This document shows, in pieces, positions 26,400-37,054 of a stretch of DNA of 64,000 bases; positions within the stretch are counted from its first letter, which is position 1, and every line of letters begins with the position of its first letter. The stretch comes from Nocardioides conyzicola (lineage in GTDB: Bacteria; Actinomycetota; Actinomycetes; Propionibacteriales; Nocardioidaceae), in contig NZ_BAABKM010000003.1 of the NCBI RefSeq assembly GCF_039543825.1, forward strand, positions 342,568-406,567, written 5' to 3'. Under the pieces are notes generated by a model, which saw only the letters and a list, made by a program, of their open reading frames with translations, did not search any database and was not told the origin of the DNA. Both the position numbers and the translations under genes were made by a program.

Positions 26400-27518
26400 T
26401 CAGATGCGGGCGTGCCAGGGGTCCGTGCAGATGGTGCTCACGCGGGTCTCCACCGTATCGCCCAGGGCAGCACGGAGCCGCGTCTCCACCACCGGCAGCC
26501 AGGTCCACTCCGCCGCCCAGTGCGCGACGTCGACCAGCGCCGGCCCGCCCCGCTCGAGGAACTCGCTCGCCGGGTGGTGCCGCAGGTCACTCGTCACGTA
26601 GACGTCGGCGTCCGTCCGGGCGACCGCGTCGAGCAGGAAGTCGCCCGCGCCGCCGCACAGCGCGACCCGTCGCACCGCCCGGTCCGGGTCGCCGCCGACG
26701 CGTACGCCGCCGGCGGTGGCCGGCAGCGTCGCCGCGACGGTCGCCGCGAACTCCCGCACCGTGGTCGGCTCGACGGAGCCGATCCGGCCGGTGCCGGTCT
26801 CGCCGAGCCCGGGGTCGGCCAGCTCGACCACGTCGTACGCCGGGGTCTCGTAGGGGTGGGCGCTCAGCATCGCGGCGACGACCGCCGACCGCAGCCGCCG
26901 GGGCAGCACGACCTCGATCCGCTCCTCGGCGACGGCCTCGGTGCGACCGACCGTGCCGATCGTGGGGTCCGCGCCGTCGAGCGGGCGGAAGCGGCCGGTC
27001 CCCGGCGTGGAGAAGGACGCGGTGTCGTAGTCGCCGATCCGGCCGGCGCCGGCGTCGGCCAGGACGGCGCGGAGCCGGTCGGCGTCGTCGACGGGGACGT
27101 AGACGACGACCTTGTCCATCGGCAGCCCGGCGGCGGGCTGCAACGGCGCGAGGTCGGTCAGCCCGAGCGCCCTCGCCATCGCCTCCGAGACGCCGCCCAG
27201 GGCCTGGTCGGCGTTGGTGTGCGCGGTGAGCAGGGCGCAGCCCGCGCCGGCGAGCGTGGCGAGCGTGCGGCCCTTGGGCGTGGTCGCCGCGAATCCGTGG
27301 ACCGGCTTGAGGAAGAGCGGGTGGTGCACCACCAGCAGGTCCGCACCCCAGGCGGCCGCCTCCTGCGCCACCTCCAGCGTCGGGTCGACGGCGAACAGCA
27401 CCTTCGCCACCTGCTGGTCGGGGTCCCCGTGGACGAGGCCCACGGCATCCCACGAGTCGGCCGTCTCGGGCGGGTACCAGCCGTGCAACAGGTCGACGAG
27501 GTCCGACAGGTGGGGCAT
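26400..27518 (-). CDS. Nif3-like dinuclear metal-centre protein
   Basis: 372 residues, the long Nif3/YqfO form with a middle PII-like insert. Metal-binding motifs are visible: VVHHPLFLKPVHGF, TAHTNADQALGGVSEAMA and, near the C-terminus, DLRHHPASEFLE with DVAHWAAEW. Annotated in databases as GTP cyclohydrolase 1 type 2 homolog, an activity not proven for the family. First gene of the Nif3/zinc-ribbon/RNase H operon. Confidence 0.93.
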   Translation of the reverse strand: MPHLSDLVDLLHGWYPPETADSWDAVGLVHGDPDQQVAKVLFAVDPTLEVAQEAAAWGADLLVVHHPLFLKPVHGFAATTPKGRTLATLAGAGCALLTAHTNADQALGGVSEAMARALGLTDLAPLQPAAGLPMDKVVVYVPVDDADRLRAVLADAGAGRIGDYDTASFSTPGTGRFRPLDGADPTIGTVGRTEAVAEERIEVVLPRRLRSAVVAAMLSAHPYETPAYDVVELADPGLGETGTGRIGSVEPTTVREFAATVAATLPATAGGVRVGGDPDRAVRRVALCGGAGDFLLDAVARTDADVYVTSDLRHHPASEFLERGGPALVDVAHWAAEWTWLPVVETRLRAALGDTVETRVSTICTDPWHARI

Positions 27519-27539
27519 GGGGCGAGGCTATCGGGGAGG

Positions 27540-27980
27540 ATGGGCGGCGTGGAGGGGACGGTCACCGCGCTGTACGTCGCGCCCGAGCACCACAGCGCGA
27601 TGGAGCCCCGCGGGTCGATCGTGGTCGAGGCCGGCAGCGGGATCGTCGGCGATCGCTACCACGGCACCCGCCACCGGCACGTCACGGTGCAGTCGGCCGC
27701 CGACCTCGAGGCGGCTGCAGCCGACCTCGGCGCGCCCGTGACACCTCCGATGACGCGGCGCAACGTCACGGTCGACGTACCGGTCCCGACCGAGCCCGGC
27801 ACCCGACTCCTCGTCGGCGACGTCCTGCTGGAGGTCGTCCGCATCGCCGCGCCCTGCAAGATCATGGAGACGAGCATCGGGCCTGGCGGTCGGGCCGCGC
27901 TGCGTCGCCGTGGCGGCACCGCCTTCCGGGCTCTGTCCTCGGGGACCATCCGGGTCGGCGACCCGGTGCGGCCTGGCTAG
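27540..27980 (+). CDS. MOSC domain protein
   Basis: About 146 residues: VTALYVAPEHHSAMEPRGSI, GIVGDRYHGTRHRHVTVQSA, RRNVTVDVP, LLVGDVLLEVVRIAAPCKIM. This is a MOSC (molybdenum cofactor sulfurase C-terminal) domain with the conserved Cys in APCKIME; stand-alone MOSC proteins bind metal-sulfur or hydroxylamine substrates. The ggggagg site abuts ATG 27540, so GTG 27549 with a 9-base spacer may be the real start. Confidence 0.88.
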   Translation: MGGVEGTVTALYVAPEHHSAMEPRGSIVVEAGSGIVGDRYHGTRHRHVTVQSAADLEAAAADLGAPVTPPMTRRNVTVDVPVPTEPGTRLLVGDVLLEVVRIAAPCKIMETSIGPGGRAALRRRGGTAFRALSSGTIRVGDPVRPG

Positions 27981-27989
27981 GGTCGAGAC

Positions 27990-28291
27990 ATGTCCGTCGT
28001 GAAGATCAATGCCATCTCGGTCCCCGCCGACAACCACGAAGAGCTCGAGAAGCGGTTCGCCCACCGCGCCCACACGGTCGACGGCTCCCCCGGCTTCCTC
28101 GGGTTCCAGCTGCTCCGCCCGGTCAAGGGCGAGGACCGCTACTTCGTCGTCACCCATTGGGAGGACGAGGAGTCCTTCGCCGCCTGGCGCGACGGCGGCG
28201 CGGCCGCCGCCCACGCCGGGCAGCGCGCCAACCCGGTCGCCACCGGTGCCGAGCTCCTCGAGTTCGAGGTCGTCCTCGACGTCAGGGGCGG

Positions 28292-28295
<4 letters not shown>
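27990..28295 (+). CDS. mhuD: MhuD-like heme-degrading monooxygenase
   Basis: 101 residues, starting MSVVKINAISVPADNHEELE, with KRFAHRAH, SPGFLGFQLLRPVKG and ERYFVVTHWE-like YFVVTHWEDEESFAAW. Very close to M. tuberculosis MhuD (Rv3592), which degrades heme to mycobilin and iron without CO release. The MhuD heme-contact residues Asn7, Trp66 and His75 are at the same positions. It is a ferredoxin-like ABM fold and should dimerise. The final stop shares CTAG with the convergent acyl-CoA synthetase. Confidence 0.9.
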
Positions 28296-29842
<1,547 letters not shown>

Positions 29843-29869
29843 GCGGCCACTGTAGCCACGACCGGCCGG

Positions 29870-29901
29870 GATGAGAGTCCTCTCATCCCGCTCTCACGAT
29901 C
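29870..29901. promoter_or_regulatory. Candidate response-regulator operator, site 1
   Basis: ATGAGAG-tc-CTCTCAT forms a 7-bp palindrome (29871-29886), followed by an 11-bp direct repeat CTCTCATCCCG / CTCTCACGATC (29880-29901). Direct repeats at 11 bp are typical of OmpR/PhoB regulators. A block matching it at 19 of 22 bases lies before the second Asp/His-rich gene (38362-38383). It sits 30-61 bases upstream of the start codon at 29931. Confidence 0.75.
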
Positions 29902-29930
29902 GCCCCACGGTCGGGGAGGATGGTGAGCAC

Positions 29931-30308
29931 ATGAAGACGGTGTGGAAGGTCGTGCTCGGGCTCGCGCTCGTCGTCCCGATGGGGGCGTACGTCGTGGGCG
30001 CGCTCGCCGCGTCCGCGGCCGACGACCCGGCGCCACGACAGACGATCGAGATCCGCGAGCCCGGCCCGAGCTCGACCCCGTCGGCCACTCCCTCGTCGAA
30101 GCCGTCGCCGTCGACCACTCCGTCGTCGCAACCGTCCGAGTCCGCCGACGATGACGATGACGTCGAGGTCATCACCCCGGACTACGACGACCTGGACGAC
30201 CACGACGACCACGGCGACGACGACGGCGAGGACCACCGGGGTCGCGGCGGCGACGACCACAGCGGGCACGACGACCACAGTGGGCACGGTGGCGGTGACG
30301 AGGACTAG
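29931..30308 (+). CDS. Asp/His-rich secreted protein, first gene of two-component operon
   Basis: 125 residues: signal peptide or anchor (MKTVWKVVLGLALVVPMGAYV), Pro/Ser/Thr linker, then a run of Asp and His (DDDDDVEVITPDYDDLDDHD, HGDDDGEDH, DDHSGHDDHSGHGG). Such sequence suggests binding of divalent metal ions or protons outside the membrane. The frame to 29871 is longer, but ATG 29931 has a gag/gtgag site and gives a proper signal peptide. The kinase gene overlaps its end, so all three genes are one operon. Its relative is at 37873-38289. Confidence 0.78.
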   Translation: MKTVWKVVLGLALVVPMGAYVVGALAASAADDPAPRQTIEIREPGPSSTPSATPSSKPSPSTTPSSQPSESADDDDDVEVITPDYDDLDDHDDHGDDDGEDHRGRGGDDHSGHDDHSGHGGGDED

Positions 30309-31713
30309 CGTCTCGGTCCGGACCCGCATCACGGCATCGGTCGCCCTGCTCGTGCTCGCCGGCCTCGTCCTGGCCGGTGTCGTCGTGGCCACCATCGAGT
30401 CCCGGCGGCTCGACCAGCAGGTCGCCGCCGAGGTCGACCAGGAGTTCGCCGAGCTGGCGAAGCTCCAGAAGGACGGCGTCGACCCGTCGACCGGGCAGCC
30501 GTTCGCGAGCCCTGAAGCGATGGTGCGGCTCTTCCTCCAACGCAACGTGCCCGACGACGACGAGCTGCTCGTCGGGTGGTGGGACGACGCGGTGGGCGCC
30601 CAGTCGCCCGAGTGGGACGAGATCAGCGGCAGCGCGTGGCTGCCGGACGTCGTACGCCCCCTGCTCGCCGACAACGGCACGACGACCGTCGACTCCGACT
30701 TCGGTGAGCTCCAGATCTCCACCCAGCGCATCGACCAGGGCGGCCGCACCGGCGCCCTGGTCGTCGTCACCTTCCTGGACCGGGCGCGCGCCGGCTTGCA
30801 GGAGACCATGCGCACCTACGCCATCGTCGCCGCGCTGACCCTGCTCCTCGTGACCGCGATGGCGGCATGGGTCTCCGGCCGCCTGCTCTCGCCGCTGCGG
30901 ACCCTGCGCGAGACCGCCGAGGACATCTCGGAGAGCGACCTGTCGCAACGGCTGCCCGTCACCGGCAACGACGACCTCACCGCGCTGACCCGGACGTTCA
31001 ACGGGATGCTGGCGCGGCTGGAGTCGGCGTTCGTCGGGCAGCGGGAGTTCCTCGACGACGCCGGCCACGAGCTCAAGACGCCGCTGACCGTGCTGCGCGG
31101 ACACCTCGAGCTGCTCGACACCGGCAACGCGGAGGACGTCGCGGAGACACGCCTGCTGCTGCTCGACGAGATCGACCGGATGTCCCGCCTGGTCGGCGAC
31201 CTGATCCTGCTCGCCAAGAGCGACCGGCCCGACTTCCTGCGCACCGAGCCGATGGACCTCGGCGGCCTCACCCGGGACCTGGTCGCCAAGGCCCGTGGGC
31301 TCGGCGACCGCGAGTGGGTGCTCGACGGCACCGCGGACATCAAGATCGTCGCCGACCAGCAGCGCCTCACCCAGGCCGTGCTCCAGCTCGCCGACAACGC
31401 GGTCAAGCACACGCGCGACGGCGACACCGTCGCCATCGGTTCGTCGGCGACCGCGACCGAGGCCCGGTTGTGGGTGCGCGACACCGGCCCGGGCGTGCCG
31501 CCCGCGGATCGTGCGCTGATCTTTGAACGTTTCGGCCGCTCCGCCGTACCCCCTGGTGACGAGGGCTTCGGCCTCGGCCTCTCCATCGTGGCGGCCGTCG
31601 TGCGGGCGCACGGCGGCACCGTCAGGGTGGAGGACGCCGATCCACCGGGCGCCCGCTTCGTCGTGACCTTGCCGAGGATGCAGACCCTGGAGGACGAGTG
31701 GCCCGGATCCTGA
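30295..31713 (+). CDS. Sensor histidine kinase
   Basis: 472 residues. Membrane helices at about 12-33 and 180-203 flank an extracellular sensor domain of about 145 residues. HAMP domain (SGRLLSPLRTLRETAEDI), H-box with His258 (FLDDAGHELKTPLTVLRGH), N-box LADNAVKHTRDGD, and G-boxes DTGPGVP and GFGLGLSIV. The start is GTG 30295 (or 30289), inside the previous gene. It should phosphorylate the regulator at 31698-32366. The signal may be sensed through the adjacent metal-binding-like protein. Confidence 0.92.
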   Translation: MTRTSVSVRTRITASVALLVLAGLVLAGVVVATIESRRLDQQVAAEVDQEFAELAKLQKDGVDPSTGQPFASPEAMVRLFLQRNVPDDDELLVGWWDDAVGAQSPEWDEISGSAWLPDVVRPLLADNGTTTVDSDFGELQISTQRIDQGGRTGALVVVTFLDRARAGLQETMRTYAIVAALTLLLVTAMAAWVSGRLLSPLRTLRETAEDISESDLSQRLPVTGNDDLTALTRTFNGMLARLESAFVGQREFLDDAGHELKTPLTVLRGHLELLDTGNAEDVAETRLLLLDEIDRMSRLVGDLILLAKSDRPDFLRTEPMDLGGLTRDLVAKARGLGDREWVLDGTADIKIVADQQRLTQAVLQLADNAVKHTRDGDTVAIGSSATATEARLWVRDTGPGVPPADRALIFERFGRSAVPPGDEGFGLGLSIVAAVVRAHGGTVRVEDADPPGARFVVTLPRMQTLEDEWPGS

Positions 31714-32366
31714 TCGTCGAGGACGAGCAGCGCATCGCCTCGTTCGTCGCGAAGGGGCTGCGCGCAGACGGCCACCTGACCACGTGCGTGGCCGACGGGC
31801 GCGAAGGCCTCGAGCACGCCCTGAGCGACGACTTCGACCTGATGGTGCTCGACATCGGGCTGCCCGGGCTCGACGGCTTCGAGGTGCTCGGCCGGCTGCG
31901 CTCGCAGGGCTCGCAGCTCCCGGTCATCGTCCTCACCGCGCGCGACTCCGTCGGCGACACCGTGTCGGCCCTCGAGGGCGGCGCGGACGACTACATGCCC
32001 AAGCCGTTCCGGTTCGCCGAGCTGCTCGCCCGGGTCCGGCTCCGGCTGCGGCAGCCCGCGGACGGGGGGCGGACTCGCGACGAGGTCGTCGAGTGCGGCG
32101 GTGTGCGGCTCGACGTACGCAGCCGCCGGGCCGACGTCGGCGGCCGCCAGGTGGAGCTCTCGGCCCGCGAGTTCGCCCTCGCGGAGATGTTCATGGTCAA
32201 CCCCGGCCAGGTGCTCTCGCGCGAGCAGCTGCTCGACCACGTCTGGGACATGGACTTCGACCCGGGCTCCAACGTCGTGGACGTGTACGTCGGCTACCTG
32301 CGCAAGAAGCTCGGCCCGCAGGCGATCACGACCGTCCGCGGGATGGGCTACCGCTTCAACCGGTAG
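31698..32366 (+). CDS. OmpR-family response regulator
   Basis: 222 residues. Receiver domain with acidic VEDE, phospho-acceptor Asp52 (LMVLDIGLPG), Thr in VLTARD and Lys in MPKPFRFAELL, then a winged helix (LSAREFALAEMFMVNPGQVL, VDVYVGYLRKKLGP, TTVRGMGYRFNR). GTG 31698 overlaps the kinase end by 16 bases. It is the obvious candidate to bind the 11-bp repeats at 29870-29901 and 38342-38381. Confidence 0.94.
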   Translation: MARILIVEDEQRIASFVAKGLRADGHLTTCVADGREGLEHALSDDFDLMVLDIGLPGLDGFEVLGRLRSQGSQLPVIVLTARDSVGDTVSALEGGADDYMPKPFRFAELLARVRLRLRQPADGGRTRDEVVECGGVRLDVRSRRADVGGRQVELSAREFALAEMFMVNPGQVLSREQLLDHVWDMDFDPGSNVVDVYVGYLRKKLGPQAITTVRGMGYRFNR

Positions 32367-32397
32367 CCGCGCGGCGGCTGTGGGTCGCCCGCGGGGA

Positions 32398-32487
32398 GAG
32401 TTTCATCGGCTGGCCGATGAAACTCCTGCCTGGACGATGAAGCTTTGTCGTCCAAGCGTGAGTTTTGTCGGCCGGCCGACAAAACTC
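32398..32487. repeat. Cluster of three related palindromes
   Basis: (1) 32398-32425, GAGTTTCATCGGC-tg-GCCGATGAAACTC, 13-bp arms. (2) 32431-32454, TGGACGA...TCGTCCA with a near-palindromic core around AAGCTT. (3) 32460-32487, a perfect 28-base palindrome, GAGTTTTGTCGGCC and its complement. Elements 1 and 3 are variants of one motif, and element 2 combines the CGATGAA half of 1 with the TTTGTCG half of 3 in inverted order. It lies between the response regulator and the ArsR operon. It may be a REP-like mobile palindrome, a terminator cluster, or both. Confidence 0.8.
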
Positions 32488-32502
32488 CCACCGACACCAG
32501 GA

Positions 32503-32517
32503 GCAACCAAAGGTTGC
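32503..32517. promoter_or_regulatory. Candidate ArsR operator, distal
   Basis: GCAACC-aaa-GGTTGC, 6-bp arms and a 3-base spacer. It overlaps a possible -35 (TTGCGG, 32515-32520), 16 bases from a possible -10 (TACGGT, 32537-32542). The half-site is shared with the second operator, in the style of ArsR regulators. Confidence 0.6.
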
Positions 32518-32542
32518 GGATTGGCTCGCGGTGGCGTACGGT

Positions 32543-32567
32543 CTTGTGCAACCAAACGTTGCACAAG
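32543..32567. promoter_or_regulatory. Candidate ArsR operator, proximal
   Basis: CTTGTGCAAC-caaac-GTTGCACAAG, perfect 10-bp arms with a 5-base spacer. It begins immediately after the putative -10 and contains or abuts the likely transcription start, ending 13 bases before the first start codon. Binding here would block transcription of the SRPBCC-ArsR-SRPBCC operon. Confidence 0.75.
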
Positions 32568-32579
32568 GAAGGCAGATCC

Positions 32580-33044
32580 ATGGAGTACGCCAGCATCGAA
32601 CGCGAGATCCACGTCCAGGCATCGCCGGAGGTGGTGTTCCAGGTCGTCAGCCAGGCGGAGCACCTCAAGGAGTGGTGGCCGGACGACGCCACGCTCCCCT
32701 CGGCGACGCCCGGCGCGACCGGCGAGCTGATCTGGGGCGACGAGGACAACCCACGCGCCAACGTCGAGCAGCTGACGGTGGTGGAGTCCGACCCGCCGCG
32801 GCGGTTCGTCTTCCGCTGGACCCACGGCGTCGGCCAGGAGCCTGTCCCGGGCAACTCCCTGCTGGTGACCTTCGAGCTGACCCCGTCGGGCGGCGGCACA
32901 CAGCTGCGGATGACCGAGACCGGCTTCCGCGAGATGGGCTGGGAGGCGGCGGTGCTCGAGGCGGCCTACCACGAGCACGTCGAGGGCTGGGACTACTTCA
33001 TCCCGCGCCTGGAGACGTACGCCGACCGCCTGGTCTCCCGATGA
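32580..33044 (+). CDS. SRPBCC (AHSA1-like) protein, operon copy 1
   Basis: 154 residues with AHSA1/SRPBCC pattern: IEREIHVQASPEVVFQVVS, HLKEWWPDDA, PRRFVFRWTH, LVTFELTPSGGGTQLRMTE and a long C-terminal helix ending HVEGWDYFIPRLETYADRL. The fold encloses a hydrophobic ligand pocket; the ligand is unknown. ATG at 32580 has an aaggaagg site. The stop overlaps the ArsR start (ATGA). Confidence 0.88.
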   Translation: MEYASIEREIHVQASPEVVFQVVSQAEHLKEWWPDDATLPSATPGATGELIWGDEDNPRANVEQLTVVESDPPRRFVFRWTHGVGQEPVPGNSLLVTFELTPSGGGTQLRMTETGFREMGWEAAVLEAAYHEHVEGWDYFIPRLETYADRLVSR

Positions 33045-33400
33045 CCGTCGCGATCGACGACGACCTCTGGTCAGCGGTCGGCGACCCGACCCGACGGCGG
33101 ATGCTCGACCTGCTGCTGACCGGCGGTGCCGGCACCGCCACCAGCCTGAGCGAGCAGCTGCCCGTGACTCGCCAGGCCGTCGCCAAGCACCTCGGCGTGC
33201 TGGACCGGGTCGGCCTGGTCCACGCGACGCCGTACGGGCGGGAGAAGAGGTACCAGGTGGACGACGAACAGTTCGGCCGGGCGGTCGACCAGCTCGCGGC
33301 GGTCGGGGCGGCCTGGGACGCCCGACTCAACCGGATCAAGCGGATCGCCGAGTCGATCCAACGCACCCAGGACCAGTCCGACAACGAGGAGAAGAGGTAA
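33041..33400 (+). CDS. ArsR-family transcriptional regulator
   Basis: 119 residues: WSAVGDPTRRRMLDLLLTGG, then the recognition helix SEQLPVTRQAVAKHLGVLDR, LVHATPYGREKRYQVDDEQF and a Lys/Arg/Asp-rich tail. There are no cysteines, so metal sensing through Cys is excluded. This SRPBCC-linked ArsR subgroup is common in actinobacteria and probably autorepresses through the GCAAC-type operators upstream. Confidence 0.92.
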   Translation: MTVAIDDDLWSAVGDPTRRRMLDLLLTGGAGTATSLSEQLPVTRQAVAKHLGVLDRVGLVHATPYGREKRYQVDDEQFGRAVDQLAAVGAAWDARLNRIKRIAESIQRTQDQSDNEEKR

Positions 33401-33404
33401 AGCA

Positions 33405-33848
33405 ATGGTCGACATCCTGCACCGGGTCGGCGTCGAGAAGGCGTCCCCCACCGAGGTCTACGAAGCCCTCACCACGGTCGACGGCCTGGCCGGGTGGTGG
33501 ACGGACCGGACGACCGGCGACCCCGAGGTCGGCGGCACGCTGGAGTTCCGGTTCATCCCCGGCGGCTTCGACATGGAGGTCGTCGAGCTCGAGCCCGCCA
33601 AGCGGGTCCGCTGGCAGGTCGCCGACGGTCCGCCGGAGTGGGTCGGCACCCACGTCACCTTCGACCTCTCCGAGGTCGACGGCTACACGATCGTGATGTT
33701 CACGCACGAGGGGTGGGCCGAGCCCGGCGACTTCATGCACCACTGCAGCACCAAGTGGGCGACGTACCTGATGAGCCTCAAGCAGCTCGTCGAGACCGGC
33801 ACCGGCGCCCCGGCGCCGCACGACGTGATGATCAGCGACTGGCACTGA
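33405..33848 (+). CDS. SRPBCC (AHSA1-like) protein, operon copy 2
   Basis: 147 residues: VDILHRVGVEKASPTEVYEA, GLAGWWTDRTTGDPEVGGTL, KRVRWQVADGPPEWVGTHVT and the helix HHCSTKWATYLMSLKQLVET. Same AHSA1-type fold as the first gene, but clearly a different subfamily. It starts 4 bases after the ArsR gene, with an agaggtaa site. Ligand unknown. Confidence 0.9.
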   Translation: MVDILHRVGVEKASPTEVYEALTTVDGLAGWWTDRTTGDPEVGGTLEFRFIPGGFDMEVVELEPAKRVRWQVADGPPEWVGTHVTFDLSEVDGYTIVMFTHEGWAEPGDFMHHCSTKWATYLMSLKQLVETGTGAPAPHDVMISDWH

Positions 33849-33894
33849 CCCCACCTCCGCAATGCGGGAGGCGGATGGGGCACCTCCCCGATGT

Positions 33895-33914
33895 GGGTCG
33901 TGGCGCCACGACCC
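33895..33914. promoter_or_regulatory. Perfect palindrome upstream of DUF4242 copy 2
   Basis: GGGTCGTGGCGCCACGACCC, a perfect 20-base palindrome 55 bases before the DUF4242 start. Just upstream the sequence ctccccgatgtg resembles ctccccatgtg before copy 1. It may be an operator for the following LuxR-type regulator. Confidence 0.5.
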
Positions 33915-33968
33915 GATGCTGGTCCCGCCGACCGGCACGGTGCCGGTCGCAGACCAGGAGGAAGTCCC

Positions 33969-34253
33969 ATGAAGCGGTTCATGATCGAGCGCGAGATCCC
34001 GGGCGCCAGCCAGCTGTCGCAGGCCGAGCTCGCCGACATCGCGAAGGCGTCGAACGACGTCGTGGCCGGGCTGGACGTGCCCTACACGTGGGTCAACAGC
34101 TACGTCGCCGGCGACAAGATCTACTGCGTGCACGAGACCGAGCACGTCGACACGATCCTCGAGCACGCCCGTCGCGGCGGGTTTCCCGCCAACACGGTGT
34201 CGGTGGTGGCCAACGAGTTCGGTCCGCAGACCGCCTCGCTGGCCGCCTCCTGA
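33969..34253 (+). CDS. DUF4242 domain protein (SCO4226-like), copy 2
   Basis: 94 residues, starting [20 protein letters not shown], with [18 protein letters not shown] and [20 protein letters not shown]. It aligns along its length with copy 1 (12761-13036). A strong aggagg site precedes the ATG. It is followed at once by a large LuxR-type ATPase, as copy 1 is. The DUF4242 family includes the nickel-binding SCO4226; I cannot say whether the metal residues are kept. Confidence 0.9.
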   Translation: MKRFMIEREIPGASQLSQAELADIAKASNDVVAGLDVPYTWVNSYVAGDKIYCVHETEHVDTILEHARRGGFPANTVSVVANEFGPQTASLAAS

Positions 34254-34293
34254 CCCCGCCGTGGAAGCCGACGCCCGTGCCACAATCGAGGGC

Positions 34294-37050
34294 ATGGGCG
34301 TCGACTCCCGGCGCGCGGCAGACGCGCTCCCGCTCGCCGCGCTACCGAGGCCGCTCACCCCGTTCATCGGCCGGTCCGCGGAGCGCGCCGCGCTCGCGGA
34401 CGCCCTTCGCGCCAACCGTCTCGTGACGGCGACCGGGCCGGGCGGCGTGGGCAAGACCCGGCTCTGCCTGGCCGTCGCCGAGGACCTGGTCGACGGCTTC
34501 GCCGACGGCGTCGTGTTCGTCGACCTCGTGACGGTGACCGACGACGAGATGGTGGTCGCGGCCGTCGCCGAGGCCGTCGGGGTGCCCGAGCGTGCGGGCT
34601 CCTCGAGGACCGAGGCCCTGGTGGCGACCTTGCGCGACCGCGACGTCCTCGTCGTCCTCGACAACTGCGAGCACCTGCTCGCCGGAGCACGCACCGCGGC
34701 GACCGACCTGCTCGGAGCATGTCCGTCGTTGCGGATCCTGGCGACCAGCAGGATCCGGCTGCACCTGGCGGGCGAGACGGTCTTCGCCGTGCCGGGCCTG
34801 TCGATCGACGAGGGCGACGCCGTCGCGCTCTTCGAGACGCGGATGGCCGCCAGTGGCGCCCCCGAGCGGCTGACCGGTCAGCAGATCGACCTGGCGCGCG
34901 GTATCTGCCGGCTCCTCGACGGCATGGCGCTCGCCATCGAGCTCGCCGCCGCCCGGGCGCCGAGCTTCGGGCTGGACGGGTTGCAGCTGGCGCTCAGCCG
35001 GGGCCACGACGTGCTCAGCTACGGACACCCGACCGACGACCGCCACGGCTCGCTGCGCGCCGCCGTCGACTGGAGCTACCACCTGCTCGACGACGACGAG
35101 CAGGTGGTGCTGCGCGCCATGGCGGTCTTCGCGGCCCCCTTCGACCTCGCGTCGGCGGCGTACGTCGCGGACCGCTCGCCGGACCGCCTGCTCGACGTCC
35201 TCGGTCGGCTGGTCGACTGGAACCTGGTCGCGCTGCGGCCCGGGAGCCCCACGCGCTACCGGCTGCTCGAGACCATCCGCCAGTACGCCGCCGAGCGCTC
35301 CGCCGAGCTGGACGAGCTCGATGCCCGGCACGCCCGGCACCTCGACTGGTGCCGGTCCCGCCTGCGCGACCTGGTCTCCCGCATCCCCGGCGACACCGCC
35401 TGGTGCGTCGAGCTGGACGGGGTGCTGGACGACGCCCGCGCCGCCCTGGGCTGGGCGTCGAGCGCGCCGGCGTACCAGGCCGAGGCCGCGGAGCTCGCCG
35501 AGCTCGTCGCGGTCGCGGTCTTCGAGCGCGGCCGTCCCGGTGAGGCCCAGCGCAGCCACGTCCTGGCAGCGGAGCTGACCGGGTCGCCGGCCCGGCGCCA
35601 CGAGCTGCTCTTCCTCGCCTCGCGAGCGGCCCTCGCGCGCTACGCCGGCAGCGAGGCCGTGACCATCTGCGAGCGGGCCGCGTCCGCCGCGCTCGAGGCC
35701 GGCGACCGTGGGGCCGCCGGCCTCTACCTCTGCCACGCGGCGACCTGGTGGCACCGCCACGAGGGCACGATGGACGGGCCGGTGCCCGAGGGCACCACCG
35801 ACGACCTGCTGACCCGCGCCCGAGAGCTGGGAGGCGGCGACCCGGCCGTCGAGGCAGCGATCGCCGTCGCGCAGGCCGCCCGCGGGGACCGACCCCGGGA
35901 CGTCGCCGACACCGAGGACGCCGTCGAGCTGGCCCGGCGGACGGGCGACGCCCTCCTCGTCGACACGGCGCTCGACGAGGTGTGTGCCGCCCAGCTCGAG
36001 GCCGGGGAGCTGACCGACGCGCTGGCGACGGTGCGTACCCGGCTGCGAGGGATGGCGACGGTCCCGGTCGACGCCGCCACCGGCATGGACCACGCCGACG
36101 TCCACCTGATGGCCGCGCACGTGTGCCTGGCCTCCGGCCTGCTCACCGAGGGACGCCGTCACGCGGACGCGCTCGCGGCGCTCCCTTTCCTGCGGGAGGA
36201 GCCCCAGATCGGGCTCGTCCGCCAGCTGGAGCTGACCGCCCTCGCCGGCGAGCTCGACGAGGTCGTCGCGCAGGCGCGCGCGTTCCGTACGTCGTGGGAG
36301 CGCGCCGGACGGCCGGTGGTCAACAACTTCGCGCCGGCGACGTACGCCGTCGCGATGGTGCTCGGCGTCCTCGGCGACGACCAGGGACGCGCCGAGTGGA
36401 CGACGATCACGCGTCAGGTCGCCCGCGAGCCCGGGCGGTGCGACGACCCGACCCTCATCTGGCCGGCCGTCCTCGACGCGCTCTACCTCCTGCACCGCGA
36501 CGAGACGCAGCGCGCCGCCGACCTGCTGTCCTTCGGGCCGGACGAGGTGCCTGGTGGTTGTCGCTGGCACCAGCAGCTGTGGCTCCCGTGGTACGCCGGG
36601 CTCTGGGCCGAGGTCGGCGCGCTCACGTCCGCGGCCGACATCGACGACCGTCTCGCCCGGGCGGCCGCGGCGGCCCGCGGCAACGAGGTGGCCGGCCTGC
36701 TCGTCGAGCGGGCCGCGCTGATGGCCGGTGGTGACACCGTGGCTCTCGCGGACCTGGCCCCGCGCTTCGAGCTGCTCGCGAGTCCCTACCAGGCCGAGCG
36801 CACCCGCCGCCTGGCCCGACCATCCGGAGGTCCGCCCGTCCCCGAGGGGCTGGCCACCCTGAGCGGGCGCGAGCTGGAGGTCCTGGCCCTGGTGACCGCC
36901 GGCCGCAGCAACCCCGAGATCGCCTCGACGCTCTTCATCAGCCGCAAGACCGCCGAGCACCACGTGTCCAGCATCCTGACCAAGCTGTCCGTGGCCAACC
37001 GGGCCGAGGCCGCAGCGCTCGGCGGTCGCCTGGGCGTCGGCGAGCGGTAG
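34294..37050 (+). CDS. Large ATP-binding LuxR family regulator, second module
   Basis: 918 residues. Walker [10 protein letters not shown] (about 48-56), Walker B-like [28 protein letters not shown] and [20 protein letters not shown] typical of the AfsR/SARP-type NB-ARC ATPase core, a helical middle, and a C-terminal LuxR HTH ([40 protein letters not shown]). The N-terminal ATPase differs from the first module but the HTH is near-identical in layout. ATG 34294 is chosen; GTG 34261 would add 11 residues. Confidence 0.92.
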   Translation: MGVDSRRAADALPLAALPRPLTPFIGRSAERAALADALRANRLVTATGPGGVGKTRLCLAVAEDLVDGFADGVVFVDLVTVTDDEMVVAAVAEAVGVPERAGSSRTEALVATLRDRDVLVVLDNCEHLLAGARTAATDLLGACPSLRILATSRIRLHLAGETVFAVPGLSIDEGDAVALFETRMAASGAPERLTGQQIDLARGICRLLDGMALAIELAAARAPSFGLDGLQLALSRGHDVLSYGHPTDDRHGSLRAAVDWSYHLLDDDEQVVLRAMAVFAAPFDLASAAYVADRSPDRLLDVLGRLVDWNLVALRPGSPTRYRLLETIRQYAAERSAELDELDARHARHLDWCRSRLRDLVSRIPGDTAWCVELDGVLDDARAALGWASSAPAYQAEAAELAELVAVAVFERGRPGEAQRSHVLAAELTGSPARRHELLFLASRAALARYAGSEAVTICERAASAALEAGDRGAAGLYLCHAATWWHRHEGTMDGPVPEGTTDDLLTRARELGGGDPAVEAAIAVAQAARGDRPRDVADTEDAVELARRTGDALLVDTALDEVCAAQLEAGELTDALATVRTRLRGMATVPVDAATGMDHADVHLMAAHVCLASGLLTEGRRHADALAALPFLREEPQIGLVRQLELTALAGELDEVVAQARAFRTSWERAGRPVVNNFAPATYAVAMVLGVLGDDQGRAEWTTITRQVAREPGRCDDPTLIWPAVLDALYLLHRDETQRAADLLSFGPDEVPGGCRWHQQLWLPWYAGLWAEVGALTSAADIDDRLARAAAAARGNEVAGLLVERAALMAGGDTVALADLAPRFELLASPYQAERTRRLARPSGGPPVPEGLATLSGRELEVLALVTAGRSNPEIASTLFISRKTAEHHVSSILTKLSVANRAEAAALGGRLGVGER

Positions 37051-37054
37051 CCGG

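Noticed and set aside
29871..29931. ATG 29871 as start of the Asp/His-rich gene
   Set aside because: It would place the operator in coding sequence and spoil the signal peptide; ATG 29931 fits better.
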